Below, one piece after another: positions 9,186 to 18,205 of a DNA stretch of 64,000 nt. Source of the DNA: JAFMPW01 sp041743085 (GTDB taxonomy: Bacteria; Bacteroidota; Bacteroidia; Flavobacteriales; Flavobacteriaceae). Position 1 is the first letter of the stretch. Every line of letters begins with the position of its first letter. The translations under genes were made by a program, and so were the position numbers. Location of the stretch: positions 135,513-199,512 of the forward strand of contig JBGTNL010000033.1 in assembly GCA_041743085.1 (NCBI GenBank), read 5' to 3'. The notes beneath the pieces are model-generated. The model saw only the letters and a program-made list of their open reading frames with translations. It made no database searches and was not told the origin of the DNA.

Positions 9186-10199
9186 TTAGTCAAAAAACAG
9201 CTCCGGAAACACCTCCTGAGGTTTTCTTCTGTCAAAATTAACTAAGATAGTCGACTTTAAGAAACCGTAGCCATAGCCGAGCAATTGGACGATTACAGCC
9301 CCAATAGATGAAAACGCCACCGCCAAATTCTTTGTCTTCAGAAGCGCGTCGAAAAAAACAAACCCCAAATACATAAAATAAAGGCCTGCAGGTAGAAAAC
9401 TATAGGGATAAGGTGCAAAGAAGAGCATCGTTGCCGATAGGAAGATCCCTAAACAAAACAATGTAGGGAACCAATAAACGATGCTGCTCATGGCCGGATG
9501 CCATTTGTTAAGGATCGGTCGCACCATCCCAAATTTTTTCATTTGTCTGAAGAATTTTAACAAATCAGTTCTGCGTTTATGGTAAACATAGGCCTCGGGA
9601 ATCAACCTGGTTGAAAATCCGTTTTTCCACAAACGTATGCTCAGATCAGGATCCTCTCCCGGGTGAATACTTCCAAACCCGCCAGAACTTTCAAAGGCCT
9701 TTTTGGATATCCCCATATTAAAACTCCTGGGCTGAAACTTATCAACGGCCTTCTTTCTCCCGCGTATACCCCCGGTGGTCAGAACAGAGGTCATCGCATA
9801 GTTAATACCCTTTTGAGTGATGCTGAATGACCTGTGAGCGGTATCGGGCCCTCCGTAACAATCCACATAGTGAGCATCAAGGGAAGCCGCTACGGCATTT
9901 AAGTAATTAGGAGGTACAAGACAATCCGAATCCAGAATAACATAGTAATTCCCCGATGCCCTGGCCATTCCATAATTTCTGGAATCCCCCGGGCCTGTAT
10001 TCTCCTTTACAAGATAGACCAAGGGTAGTTGGCTTTCAAACTCGTTTATGACGGCTTCAGCATTTTGTTCGGAGCCGTCCTCGACCACAAGAACTTCATA
10101 GGGTTTTTGATGGTCCAACTGCAAAAGGCTCTGCAACAGTTCCCTGATTTCTTCAGGTCTGTTGTAGACAGGGATTACAAATGAGAAAAATAAATTCAT
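9186..10199 (-). CDS. family 2 glycosyltransferase, membrane-associated
   Basis: GT-A fold glycosyltransferase of 337 residues. The N-terminal catalytic domain shows FVIPVYNRPEEI (about 7-18), VVEDGS (about 38-43), GPGDSRNYGM and the metal-binding DSDC (about 93-96), followed by EDPDLSIRLWKNG, the acidic general-base region. Two or three hydrophobic helices in the last 100 residues anchor it to the inner membrane. The donor and acceptor sugars cannot be deduced. It probably acts in cell-envelope or exopolysaccharide synthesis. Upstream lies fabI, separated by 69 bases that contain a strong hairpin. Confidence 0.85.
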   Translation of the reverse strand: MNLFFSFVIPVYNRPEEIRELLQSLLQLDHQKPYEVLVVEDGSEQNAEAVINEFESQLPLVYLVKENTGPGDSRNYGMARASGNYYVILDSDCLVPPNYLNAVAASLDAHYVDCYGGPDTAHRSFSITQKGINYAMTSVLTTGGIRGRKKAVDKFQPRSFNMGISKKAFESSGGFGSIHPGEDPDLSIRLWKNGFSTRLIPEAYVYHKRRTDLLKFFRQMKKFGMVRPILNKWHPAMSSIVYWFPTLFCLGIFLSATMLFFAPYPYSFLPAGLYFMYLGFVFFDALLKTKNLAVAFSSIGAVIVQLLGYGYGFLKSTILVNFDRRKPQEVFPELFFD

Positions 10200-10221
10200 C
10201 TGTTGTGCTTAAAAATGGATG

Positions 10222-10247
10222 GGGTTTCTAAAAAGTTTTAGACACCC
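10222..10247 (-). terminator. hairpin after fabI, possible terminator
   Basis: A 12-base-pair stem with one mismatch joins bases 10222-10233 and 10236-10247 around a two-base loop. It lies about 20 bases after the fabI stop on the minus strand. The following minus-strand sequence has only a modest T-run, so termination may be partial, letting some transcripts continue into the glycosyltransferase gene. Confidence 0.4.
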
Positions 10248-10268
10248 AAAGTTTTTGTTGGCAACTAT

Positions 10269-11081
10269 TTATTCCGAAAAGTGTTCAATGACCTCCTGGC
10301 TGACCCCTGTATTGGAAAAGCCACCGTCATGGAAGAGATTCTGCATAGTAACTTTCTTGGTAAGATCAGAAAAAAGCGATACTGTATAGTCTGCACATTC
10401 CAGCGCCGAAGCATTCCCAAGAGGCGACATTTTCTCTGCATAGCTGATAAATGCATCAAAACCTTTTACCCCCTGTCCTGCGGTTGTCGGGGTAGGTGAT
10501 TGTGAAATCGTATTTACCCTAACCTTTTTCTCTTTTCCGAAGAAATACCCGAAACTTCTCGCCACAGATTCCAGATAGGCCTTATTATCTGCCATATCAT
10601 TATAATCCGGAAACGTCCTTTGAGCCGCCATATATGTCAGGGCCACAATACTTCCCCAGGCGTTCATAGCATCGTTTTTATACAGGCTTTGCAGTACTTT
10701 ATGGAAAGAAAGGGCGGAAATGTCCCAGCCCTTGACGGTAAAATCATATTTCTCATCGGTATAATGACGTCCCTTGCGGACGTTAACCGACATTCCAATG
10801 GAATGCAAAACAAAATCCAGTTTGCCGTTTAGGATTTCCATTGATTTGGTAACCAAATTGTTCAGATCTTCCTCGCTTGTGGCATCCGCAGGAATTATTT
10901 CCGATCCCGTTTTCTTTGCCAGTTCATTTATCTGCCCCATCCGCATTGCAATCGGGGCATTGGTCAAAACAAAAGTTCCCCCCTCCCCATGCACCCGTTC
11001 TGCTGTTTTCCACGCAATTGAATTTGTGTCCAAAGCGCCAAAAATAATGCCCTTTTTCCCTTTCAGTAAGTTATATGCCAT
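10269..11081 (-). CDS. fabI: enoyl-[acyl-carrier-protein] reductase (NADH), FabI
   Basis: Performs the final reduction of each fatty-acid elongation cycle. The 270-residue short-chain dehydrogenase starts with GKKGIIFGALDTNSIAW, the FabI version of the nucleotide loop. It has the catalytic pair spaced as in FabI (DYNDMADNK: Tyr and Lys seven residues apart), HSIGMS in the nucleotide region, and ISQSPTPTTAGQGVKGF in the substrate loop. Length and spacing separate it from FabL and from ordinary ketoacyl reductases. It lies downstream of recN on the same strand but 196 bases away, with a palindrome between them, so it probably has its own promoter. Confidence 0.93.
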   Translation of the reverse strand: MAYNLLKGKKGIIFGALDTNSIAWKTAERVHGEGGTFVLTNAPIAMRMGQINELAKKTGSEIIPADATSEEDLNNLVTKSMEILNGKLDFVLHSIGMSVNVRKGRHYTDEKYDFTVKGWDISALSFHKVLQSLYKNDAMNAWGSIVALTYMAAQRTFPDYNDMADNKAYLESVARSFGYFFGKEKKVRVNTISQSPTPTTAGQGVKGFDAFISYAEKMSPLGNASALECADYTVSLFSDLTKKVTMQNLFHDGGFSNTGVSQEVIEHFSE

Positions 11082-11187
11082 ATTATTTTTTTAGTCCCGT
11101 TGGTAATGGGGAGGTTTCAGAAATCCAAAGATATTTAAAATAATTGGATGTCCGTTAACGGGGGATGGCAGCCGAAAGCCCCGACCT

Positions 11188-11233
11188 GATCTATGATGCG
11201 GAGCATACAACCACTGGTTGGCGATCATAGATC
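11188..11233. repeat. nested palindrome between recN and fabI
   Basis: Perfect 10-base arms GATCTATGAT (11188-11197) and ATCATAGATC (11224-11233) enclose 26 bases. That loop itself contains a second inverted repeat, CAACCA-C-TGGTTG. No T-run follows on the minus strand. It could be an attenuator or protein-binding site in the fabI leader, or part of a dispersed repeat. Confidence 0.5.
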
Positions 11234-11277
11234 TTTGCCTTGCAGAACTTACGATCTCCCATTTTCAAAGTAATGAA

Positions 11278-12930
11278 TTAATTCAGCAACTCCCTTGCAT
11301 GTGCTAAAGCTGAATCGGAAAGGGATTTACCTCCAAGCATTTCGGCGAGTTCAACCACTCTCTCATCCTCATTCAACAATTTCATTTTAGTATGCGTACT
11401 ATGGTCATCATCTTCCTTATAAACTTTAAAATGATGATCCCCCTTGGAAGCTACCTGGGGTAAATGTGTGATAGAGATGATCTGCATGTTCCTGCTCATC
11501 TGCTGCATGATTTCTCCCATGCGATTGGATATTTCTCCGGAGACGCCCGTATCGATCTCATCGAAGATCATCGTAGGCAGCTGTTCATATTGCGCGAGTA
11601 TTGCCTTTATTGTTAACATGATCCGCGATAATTCGCCGCCTGAAGCTACTTTCTTAAGATCGCCATAATCGGTTCCCTTATTCGCGGAAAACCGGAAAAG
11701 AAGGTCATCCCTTCCACTACTCTTAAAGTCATGCGCCTCCCGTAAATCAATTTTAAAGGTTGCATTGGGGATTCCCAAAGTGCCCAGAGTATCCTCCAAC
11801 CTTCGTACTAATTTAGGCAGCACCTCTTTTCTGCGATTGGACAATTCCCCGGCTTTTTGTGTCAATTCTTCCTTCTTCGATATTAAAACTTGCTTTTTTT
11901 GCTCTATTTTGGCATCCAGATTTTGGGTCACCTCTATTTTCTCTTCAAGAGCTTCTTTTATGGTCAGTAGTTCAGTTACCCCTGCGGCTCCGTGCTTCCT
12001 GCAGAGATCATACAACAATTGCAGCTTTGCATTTACTTCTTCGAGTTGCTGCGGCTTAGCCTCGACCGATTCCTGCAGGGATTGGATCTCTTCCGAAATA
12101 TCGGTTAACTCAATATAAACAGACTGGATGCGCTCATTCAACCGGGAAAATTGCTTTCCAAAGTGGGCAAGTTTAGCTGCTCCCTGTTTTAATAATAATA
12201 ACACGGAAAGGATGCCCATCTCTTCATGATGCAGCAATTGATGACCGGAGGCTAGTTGCTCCATGATAATTTCCACATTACTAAGTTGCTCATACTCTTC
12301 TTCCAATTCCTCCTGTACCCCAATGCTTAAGGGCGCTGCTGACAATTCGTTGAACAAAAAGGAATTATAGTCGTACTCCTTTATTGCATTCTGCTGTAAG
12401 TCAATAAGTTGGTCTAATTCTTTTAAAGTGAACAAATAAGCCTCGTAAGTAGATTTATAAGCAATCAGCAGTTCTGAATTCATCGCCAGGGCATCGATAA
12501 CTTTCAATTGAAAATCATGCTCGGTTAATTGTAGGGTCTGATGTTGGGAATGCACATCTATTAACCGAATGCCCAGTTCGGATACTATGTCCAAGGTAGC
12601 CGGTGTATCATTTATAAATGCCCTGGATTTTCCACCGGGCAGAATTTCTCTCCTTACGATAGTATTCTTGTCATAGTCCAGCTCATACCTTTTAAAAAAG
12701 GCTTTCAATCCATACTTTCCCAGCGCAAATTCCGCTTCAATAATACATTTTCTGTCCTTATCCCTGAGTACTGATAAATCTGCACGCTTACCAAGAACAA
12801 GGGACAAGCCTCCCAGTAAGATCGATTTACCTGCTCCCGTTTCTCCCGTTATGGTAGTAAAATCAGGGCCAAAATTTACATTAAGGTCATCGATTAAAGC
12901 GTAATTCCTTATGGTAAGATTTGTCAGCAC
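11278..12930 (-). CDS. recN: DNA repair protein RecN
   Basis: SMC-like ATPase of 550 residues acting in double-strand-break repair. The N-terminal ATPase half has the Walker A GETGAGKSILLGGL (about 29-42). A long central coiled coil (about 150-370) is rich in Glu, Leu and Gln heptads. The C-terminal half carries the ABC signature ASGGELSRIMLTIKAILA, Walker B TMIFDEIDTGVSG and the D-loop/H-loop ISITHLPQVA. Length is normal. In flavobacteria recN usually follows the DUF4835 gene; here the SRPBCC gene and a palindrome-rich stretch sit between them. Confidence 0.95.
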   Translation of the reverse strand: MLTNLTIRNYALIDDLNVNFGPDFTTITGETGAGKSILLGGLSLVLGKRADLSVLRDKDRKCIIEAEFALGKYGLKAFFKRYELDYDKNTIVRREILPGGKSRAFINDTPATLDIVSELGIRLIDVHSQHQTLQLTEHDFQLKVIDALAMNSELLIAYKSTYEAYLFTLKELDQLIDLQQNAIKEYDYNSFLFNELSAAPLSIGVQEELEEEYEQLSNVEIIMEQLASGHQLLHHEEMGILSVLLLLKQGAAKLAHFGKQFSRLNERIQSVYIELTDISEEIQSLQESVEAKPQQLEEVNAKLQLLYDLCRKHGAAGVTELLTIKEALEEKIEVTQNLDAKIEQKKQVLISKKEELTQKAGELSNRRKEVLPKLVRRLEDTLGTLGIPNATFKIDLREAHDFKSSGRDDLLFRFSANKGTDYGDLKKVASGGELSRIMLTIKAILAQYEQLPTMIFDEIDTGVSGEISNRMGEIMQQMSRNMQIISITHLPQVASKGDHHFKVYKEDDDHSTHTKMKLLNEDERVVELAEMLGGKSLSDSALAHARELLN

Positions 12931-13116
12931 AGCCTAAAAATGATTTAGGAATAAAGATAATTCATAATCCCGTCAGAAAAAAGAGGATACGTAGGATAGT
13001 CGGTCTTTGGCAGTGAATGGTGAAAATCCAATTTGATATTTGAACATAAACGTTACCCGAATGGTCCGATCTGGTAAAATTTCTTAAATTAGAGTACTAA
13101 CAACCTAAAAATAACG

Positions 13117-14157
13117 ATGATGAAAGTTTTAAAGTATGTACTCTTGTTACTGCTGGTCGTAGCGGTTGGACTCGGTATTTATGCCGCAATTCAGCCCGGC
13201 GAGTACGATTTTACCCGGAGCAGGACCATTCAGGCGCCTGCGGAAGTTGTCTATGAGCAGGTAGACGATTATAAGAAATGGGAAGAATGGGGGCCATGGA
13301 ACGAACAGGACCCCACAATTAGGGCAACCTATAATGAAAAAACGAAAGGCCCGGGCGCTTCGTATAGTTGGACGAGTAAAGAGGGTGACGGAAAGGCTAC
13401 CAGAGTAGAATCCGTGCCATATACATCCCTGGCAGACGAGCTGGATTTTGGAAGTATGGGAAGGTCCACAGCATATTGGAAATTTCAGCCCAGGGACGGG
13501 GCCACTGAGGTGACATGGGGAATGAGGGCACAGCACGTGCCGTACATGATGAAATTCTTCAGCGCCCTTAGCGGAGGGTATGAGGGAATGATGGCGCCCA
13601 TGTTCGACCGTGGATTGGAACGTCTGGATAGCATTTCTACCCTGAAAGCAAATGAGAACACAGCACTTATGGGCTCCTGGACTATAAGTGAGGTGGCTCT
13701 ACAAGCAACCGAAGTTCAAAAATTTATAGGGTATCCGCATTCCTCAACAACAGATCTAGGGGCCCTGCAAAAGATCTATATGGAATCCTTGCCGAAAGCC
13801 GGTGAATATGCTATGGAAAACGGCCTGGAGTATGGCGATTTTATCCCCGGAGCAATTTTCAATAGTTGGGACGAGGAAAAGGGAGAAACCGATTTTATGG
13901 TGGGTATTTTTCTTAAAAAGGACCTTAGGGCCGGTGAAGGAATGCAAACGGTTACTGTTGCTGCCGGAAATAAAGTCGCCATTTCAAAATTTGGAAATTA
14001 TGGAACCGGGGATGACGAGGCGCATAATGCCATAAGCGATTATATTGAGGATAATAACCTTACCACCAACGGCCCTGTTTATGAAATGTATGTAAATGAC
14101 CCCACTGAGGTTAAACCCAATGAAATACAGACGGATATTTATTATCCTGTTAAATAA
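13117..14157 (+). CDS. SRPBCC (START-like) domain fused to a GyrI-like domain
   Basis: Probable membrane-anchored ligand-binding protein of 346 residues. One N-terminal helix (about 4-24) is followed by a polyketide-cyclase/START-like domain (about 35-175; RTIQAPAEVVYEQVDDYKKWEEWGPW is typical). A GyrI/AraC effector-binding domain follows (about 185-346; GDFIPGAIFNSWDE, KVAISKFGNYG, DIYYPVK ending). Such fusions are common in Bacteroidota; the ligand is unknown. There is no DNA-binding domain, so it is not itself a regulator. It is divergent from recN and stands alone. Confidence 0.8.
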   Translation: MMKVLKYVLLLLLVVAVGLGIYAAIQPGEYDFTRSRTIQAPAEVVYEQVDDYKKWEEWGPWNEQDPTIRATYNEKTKGPGASYSWTSKEGDGKATRVESVPYTSLADELDFGSMGRSTAYWKFQPRDGATEVTWGMRAQHVPYMMKFFSALSGGYEGMMAPMFDRGLERLDSISTLKANENTALMGSWTISEVALQATEVQKFIGYPHSSTTDLGALQKIYMESLPKAGEYAMENGLEYGDFIPGAIFNSWDEEKGETDFMVGIFLKKDLRAGEGMQTVTVAAGNKVAISKFGNYGTGDDEAHNAISDYIEDNNLTTNGPVYEMYVNDPTEVKPNEIQTDIYYPVK

Positions 14158-14335
14158 AAAATCATCCTGCCGTCAAAATCGCTGCTATAAAATTGTGTTG
14201 ATAAATACATTTAAATTGGACGGTTAAAAAAAATTGTGACAAAAGTTAAATAAAACAATACATAAATAAGGCTCCTCTCTGGGTAGTTACAGTATACCTA
14301 CATCTTTTTGTACAATATTTTAAAAATAGCAGTTA

Positions 14336-14530
14336 CCGGCTCCTCCCTTTGGATAAAGGGAGGTGGATTCCCCGCAACCGTGGGGAAGGCGGAGGATTTG
14401 AAATCCCAAGCCATGGCTTGCAACAGCAGTTTTTGTCTTAAAACAAAACAATGTTTTGAGCCCTCAAACTCCCCATTCATCCGGCAGTCGGCGGATGAAT
14501 TTCCCCTCTTCCTCTGAAGAGGGGAGCCAA
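14336..14530. repeat. cluster of perfect palindromes (REP-like) in a 650-base gene-free gap
   Basis: The gap 14158-14806 has no convincing gene. It contains: CCTCCCTTT / AAAGGGAGG (14342-14350 with 14355-14363); a CCCC/GGGG stem just after it ending in GGCGGAGGATTT; the 14-base palindrome CAAGCCATGGCTTG (14407-14420); ATTCATCCG / CGGATGAAT (14475-14483 with 14492-14500); and CCCCTCTTC / GAAGAGGGG (14503-14511 with 14516-14524). The first unit and its GGCGGA-type tail resemble the element at 63847-63896, so this is probably a repeat family dispersed in the genome. Short open frames across it are by-products. Confidence 0.65.
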
Positions 14531-14806
14531 AATTTTACCTGAATTATTTGTGGGCACACGATAGCTCTGGACAGGGAGGAGCTAAATTCTGGCTTTTTAT
14601 CATATTCCCTGTGATACGGGCATCATAGACTCTTAAATACCTACATTATTTTAAACTAGGGGCATGTCAATTTTGCCGGTTTGCTTTAAACTTTGGACGG
14701 CATTTTTATCCTCTATTCATCACAGAGCGCATAGCGACTTAATCTATGCTCCCTGTAAATCCGCGATTCGTGTTCTAAGGAAAATTTAAAATGAAGGGCA
14801 GGTAAA

Positions 14807-15700
14807 TCAGTATTGAATTTCATTCCAGGTACTGGAATAAAAAGGCGCCACCCTGTTCAGCGTTTCTTTTAATTGAACGATGTCTACCTTTGGGCCATCT
14901 GAAAAGATATTCTGAATTTCTTCGGATTTAGCATCAAAAAAAGTCTGTATTAAGAAAGCATTAGGGCGACGCTTGATCATAGTTTCAAATAAACGCATGG
15001 ATCCTGCAATAACCTGTTTCCCCGTGCTGCTGTTGTCTCCGAGTATATCCAGTCCTTTTCGATGGTAATTGTACATGGCGATCCTGTATTCTCTGAAGGT
15101 ATTTGAAAGAAGGTTATCAACCAGTTCAAACCGGGTCCTGTTTTCGCTTGCAGACTGGCTCCATCCGGCAAAGTTACTTCCCTGTGCCTGAGTTACAATT
15201 TGCTGGGCCTGCTTGTAAAAATCTGTCCCCCCTTCCAGCGAAAACGTATCGGCATCGAGCCCTAGCATAATGTATACGTAATATGCCATAACCCCCACCA
15301 AGTTGGAATCAAAGTTATTTTTGTTGAATACCAAAGGTTGAAATTCAATGTATTCAAAATTGAATTGGTTGTCCTTATAGTTGAAAACCGGACTTTCATA
15401 AGAAGTATTAAAAACCGGCCTTGAGGACTGCAACTGTATATTGGCCGCAAACCTGTTCGATTCGTATTCGGTGACTGTGATGAACATCCGGCAATTAAGC
15501 CGCTCATTCTCCTTATATACCCTGTTTGTCCAGACATTCTTATTGACAAAATCGTTCAGAGAGCGTTCGAGGGTTTTGAATATTTGTTGATTCGTCTGCC
15601 CTATCTGATCCGAATTTACCGTAACCGTGCAATTCAGTTCCTGAGCACTTACAGACAGTGCAATAGCGAGACAAAAAAGAAGGATGAAGTAGTTACGCAT
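14807..15700 (-). CDS. DUF4835 family secreted protein
   Basis: Conserved Bacteroidota protein of unknown function, 297 residues. The signal peptide (MRNYFILLFCLAIALSVSAQ) ends at a typical AQ-E cleavage point, so the mature protein begins ELNCTVTVNSDQIGQTNQQIF, a hallmark of the family. I chose the ATG at 15700 because the longer frame to 15739 adds a non-signal extension inside coaBC. It overlaps the 3' end of coaBC by 8 bases and follows it in the usual bamD-rpoZ-coaBC order. The cluster suggests a link to envelope assembly, but no activity is known. Confidence 0.88.
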   Translation of the reverse strand: MRNYFILLFCLAIALSVSAQELNCTVTVNSDQIGQTNQQIFKTLERSLNDFVNKNVWTNRVYKENERLNCRMFITVTEYESNRFAANIQLQSSRPVFNTSYESPVFNYKDNQFNFEYIEFQPLVFNKNNFDSNLVGVMAYYVYIMLGLDADTFSLEGGTDFYKQAQQIVTQAQGSNFAGWSQSASENRTRFELVDNLLSNTFREYRIAMYNYHRKGLDILGDNSSTGKQVIAGSMRLFETMIKRRPNAFLIQTFFDAKSEEIQNIFSDGPKVDIVQLKETLNRVAPFYSSTWNEIQY

Positions 15701-16898
15701 GGGTCCTTTTGATAATTTCATTCCATATATCCACGGCAACTGCCGCCTTAGTCTTTATTTCAAACGTTTTTATCCCCATATTCTTATCTATAAAGGATAT
15801 TTTGTTGGTGTTCTTCCCAAAGCCTGTCCCTTCATCGTTAAGGGAATTTAAAACGATGGCATCCAAGTTCTTTTTGCTGAGTTTGCCTTTGGCATTTTCT
15901 ATTTCATTTTCTGTTTCCAGGGCAAACCCGACCAAATACTGATTTTTCTTCTTTTCACCCAAAGCGTGCAATATGTCTTTATTTTTTATGAGTTCCATGG
16001 TTAACACGTCCGAGGCTTTCTTTATTTTTTGACGGGCTGCTTTCCGGGGGCGGTAGTCTGACACTGCAGCCGCGCAAACAGCAACGTGCACATCATCGTA
16101 GTGTTTCAGGACCGCTGTGAACATCTCGTCGGCAGATACCACCGGGATCAGGTCAATTGAATGATGTGCTATGGTTAAGCGCGAGGGCCCCGAAACCAAT
16201 ATTACTCTGGCACCAAGATCCGCAGCCACTTTGGCCAATTCAAAGCCCATTTGCCCCGAAGAATGATTGCTGATAAAGCGAACAGGGTCTATTGCTTCCT
16301 GTGTGGGGCCGGCCGTGATCAAAACTTTTTTGCCGCTCAATGGCAGCCCGCTAGAAAGATGATCTTGCATAAAAGCAAGAATATCCTCAGGCTCTGCCAT
16401 TCTGCCCTCGCCGTAAAGGCCACTTGCCAATTCCCCGATGCTTGCTGGGATCATGATGTTTCCAAAAGAAACTAACTTCTTAAAGGAGGCCTCCGTTGTA
16501 GGGTGATGGTACATATCCAAATCCATGGCCGGAGCAAAAAACACGGGGCATTTTGCCGATAAATATACCGCCAGCAATAAATTATCACAGGTGCCGCCGG
16601 CCATTTTAGCCAAGGTGTTCGCCGTTGCCGGTGCAATTAACATGAGGTCTGCCCACAGCCCCAGTTCCACGTGATTGTTCCAATCTACTGTTCCCTTTTC
16701 CTCCATAACAAAATTGATCAGCACCGGATTCCTGGAAAGTGTTGCAAGGGTAAGTGGGGAAACAAAAGAACCGGCACTTTCCGTTAAAATCACTTTAACT
16801 TGAGCGCCGGCTTTGATCAATAAACGAACGAGAAAGGTAGTTTTGTAAGCGGCGATGCCTCCGGTAATGCCCAAAAGGATGTTCTTGCCGCCCAACAT
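15693..16898 (-). CDS. coaBC: bifunctional phosphopantothenoylcysteine decarboxylase / phosphopantothenate-cysteine ligase CoaBC
   Basis: Two consecutive steps of coenzyme A synthesis in one 401-residue chain. The N-terminal flavin-dependent CoaC domain (1-180) has LGITGGIAAYKT, the WNNHVELG segment with the catalytic histidine, APATANTLAKMAGGTCDNLL and the PAMDLDMYHHP motif. The C-terminal CoaB ligase (190-401) has ITAGPTQEAIDPVRFISNHSSGQMG, the KIKK lysine region and VGFALETEN. Both activities appear intact. It starts one base beyond the rpoZ stop, and its end overlaps the DUF4835 gene. Confidence 0.95.
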   Translation of the reverse strand: MLGGKNILLGITGGIAAYKTTFLVRLLIKAGAQVKVILTESAGSFVSPLTLATLSRNPVLINFVMEEKGTVDWNNHVELGLWADLMLIAPATANTLAKMAGGTCDNLLLAVYLSAKCPVFFAPAMDLDMYHHPTTEASFKKLVSFGNIMIPASIGELASGLYGEGRMAEPEDILAFMQDHLSSGLPLSGKKVLITAGPTQEAIDPVRFISNHSSGQMGFELAKVAADLGARVILVSGPSRLTIAHHSIDLIPVVSADEMFTAVLKHYDDVHVAVCAAAVSDYRPRKAARQKIKKASDVLTMELIKNKDILHALGEKKKNQYLVGFALETENEIENAKGKLSKKNLDAIVLNSLNDEGTGFGKNTNKISFIDKNMGIKTFEIKTKAAVAVDIWNEIIKRTHA

Positions 16899-16899
16899 T

Positions 16900-17235
16900 T
16901 TACTGCTCGTCTTTCTCCGTATTCCTGTAGTAAATTTTATCCTCTAACCACTCCGTGACAGCCAGTGCATGAGGTTTTGGGAGTTTCTCATAAAATTTGG
17001 ACACCTCAATCTGTTCCTTATTCTCAAAAACCTCCTCCAGGCTATCGCTATAGGTTGCAAATTCCTCGAGCTTTTCCAAAAGTTCCTTTTTTATCTCAGA
17101 ATTGATTTGTATTGCACGCTTAGCCGAAATAGAAATGGCTTCGTAAATGTTATCGGTCTTGTTGTCGAACTCATTTCTGTTAATGGTGACCGTTGAAACG
17201 GGGGCATTAGAATTTTTTAAATCATTCATATTCAT
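16900..17235 (-). CDS. rpoZ: DNA-directed RNA polymerase omega subunit, Bacteroidota type
   Basis: Small RNA polymerase subunit of 111 residues that helps assemble the beta-prime subunit. It matches the divergent Bacteroidota omega: NAPVSTVTINRNEFDNKTDNIYEA near the N-terminus, ISAKRAIQINSEIKKEL (the conserved omega helix), then EVFENKEQIEVSKFYEKLPKP and a C-terminal YYRN. Its ATG overlaps the bamD stop by 4 bases and coaBC follows one base after its stop, the arrangement seen in many flavobacteria. Confidence 0.9.
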   Translation of the reverse strand: MNMNDLKNSNAPVSTVTINRNEFDNKTDNIYEAISISAKRAIQINSEIKKELLEKLEEFATYSDSLEEVFENKEQIEVSKFYEKLPKPHALAVTEWLEDKIYYRNTEKDEQ

Positions 17236-18062
17236 TTTGAAAGTTTTTCTTGTTCGGAATAATTCCTTAGTTCTTTATCTACTTTTTCCGCCAGATCACC
17301 GGCGTCCTTCGCATATTTACTCTCAGGATAGTATTTTATGAGATTATCATAGGCCGCTTTTGCGGTTTTCAATCGCTCTTCTTTCCGTATGGGGGTACTG
17401 TTCAACGCCAGATTGGTCGTTGCCTCCACTTTAAGGAATAGCGCATCCTCCCTGAATATAGACCCCGGATTTTCTGAAATGAAGTTATCGAGAGCTTCTA
17501 TTGCGGATATGTTATACTCCAGGATATATGATTTACCCAGTTTGGTATATTGTTTGGCGATCTCAAAAGCTTTTCGTTCCTTTTTGGTGGTAAGTTCCTG
17601 TGCCATGCTATTGGCTTCCGCCAAATATTCCGATTCCGGATATGAATTGATAAAAGTCTGCAACTTACCAAGTGCCTTATCAGTATCTGTTTGATCCAAT
17701 GAATATCTCGGTGACAGCATAAAATAGCTTTTTGCCCCTAAAAACGAGGCCTCGGCCGCTTTATCACTTTTAGGATAGGATTTTAAGAATCTTTCAAACT
17801 GATATCCGGCAAAATTGTAATCTTTAATCTTATAGTAAGAGTTGGCCAAAAAGAACATCACCCGCTCGCCCTGTGGTTTACCCACATACTTGGGAGCAAT
17901 CTGTTCAAAAAGGCGGTTTGCGCGCTTAAAATCGCCTTTTTCGTAATATTTTTCAGCCAGATCGTATTTGGCCTTAACGTCCTCATTCTTTAAAACCTTC
18001 TGGTACTCATTGCAGGAAGACAATACCGCATACAGGCCCAAAAGAATAAAAAATCGCCTCAT
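17232..18062 (-). CDS. bamD: outer membrane protein assembly factor BamD
   Basis: Lipoprotein subunit of the BAM complex that inserts beta-barrel proteins. The N-terminal lipoprotein signal MRRFFILLGLYAVLSSC puts the acylated cysteine at residue 17. Five TPR-like repeats follow (YYEKGDFKRANRLFEQIAPKY, YYKIKDYNFAGYQFERFLKSYP and others). An ATG four codons upstream (18074) is in frame, but a TAATTTTG -7-like element at 18086-18079 places transcription start near 18072, favouring the ATG at 18062. It heads the bamD-rpoZ-coaBC-DUF4835 operon, which is tightly packed with overlaps. Confidence 0.93.
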   Translation of the reverse strand: MRRFFILLGLYAVLSSCNEYQKVLKNEDVKAKYDLAEKYYEKGDFKRANRLFEQIAPKYVGKPQGERVMFFLANSYYKIKDYNFAGYQFERFLKSYPKSDKAAEASFLGAKSYFMLSPRYSLDQTDTDKALGKLQTFINSYPESEYLAEANSMAQELTTKKERKAFEIAKQYTKLGKSYILEYNISAIEALDNFISENPGSIFREDALFLKVEATTNLALNSTPIRKEERLKTAKAAYDNLIKYYPESKYAKDAGDLAEKVDKELRNYSEQEKLSK

Positions 18063-18078
18063 TTTAAAAAACATTTTG

Positions 18079-18086
18079 CAAAATTA
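18079..18086 (-). promoter_or_regulatory. -7 element upstream of bamD
   Basis: TAATTTTG on the minus strand fits the Bacteroidota TAnnTTTG consensus. No TTG is seen at the expected -33 spacing, so this is a partial match. It is useful mainly because it argues against the more upstream bamD start codon. Confidence 0.35.
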
Positions 18087-18205
18087 GGGATAATTGACGG
18101 AATAAAAAACTTCTTTAACCATTAGATTTACCGGCTAAAATAGTCAGTCTCACAGCAATGCCTGTGAATATTGGCGAAGATTTAACGCTTGCGCAACAAA
18201 TACTC

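Noticed and set aside
14308..14517. Open frames across the palindrome cluster
   Set aside because: Both strands are open because of repeat composition; the translations show no conserved pattern.
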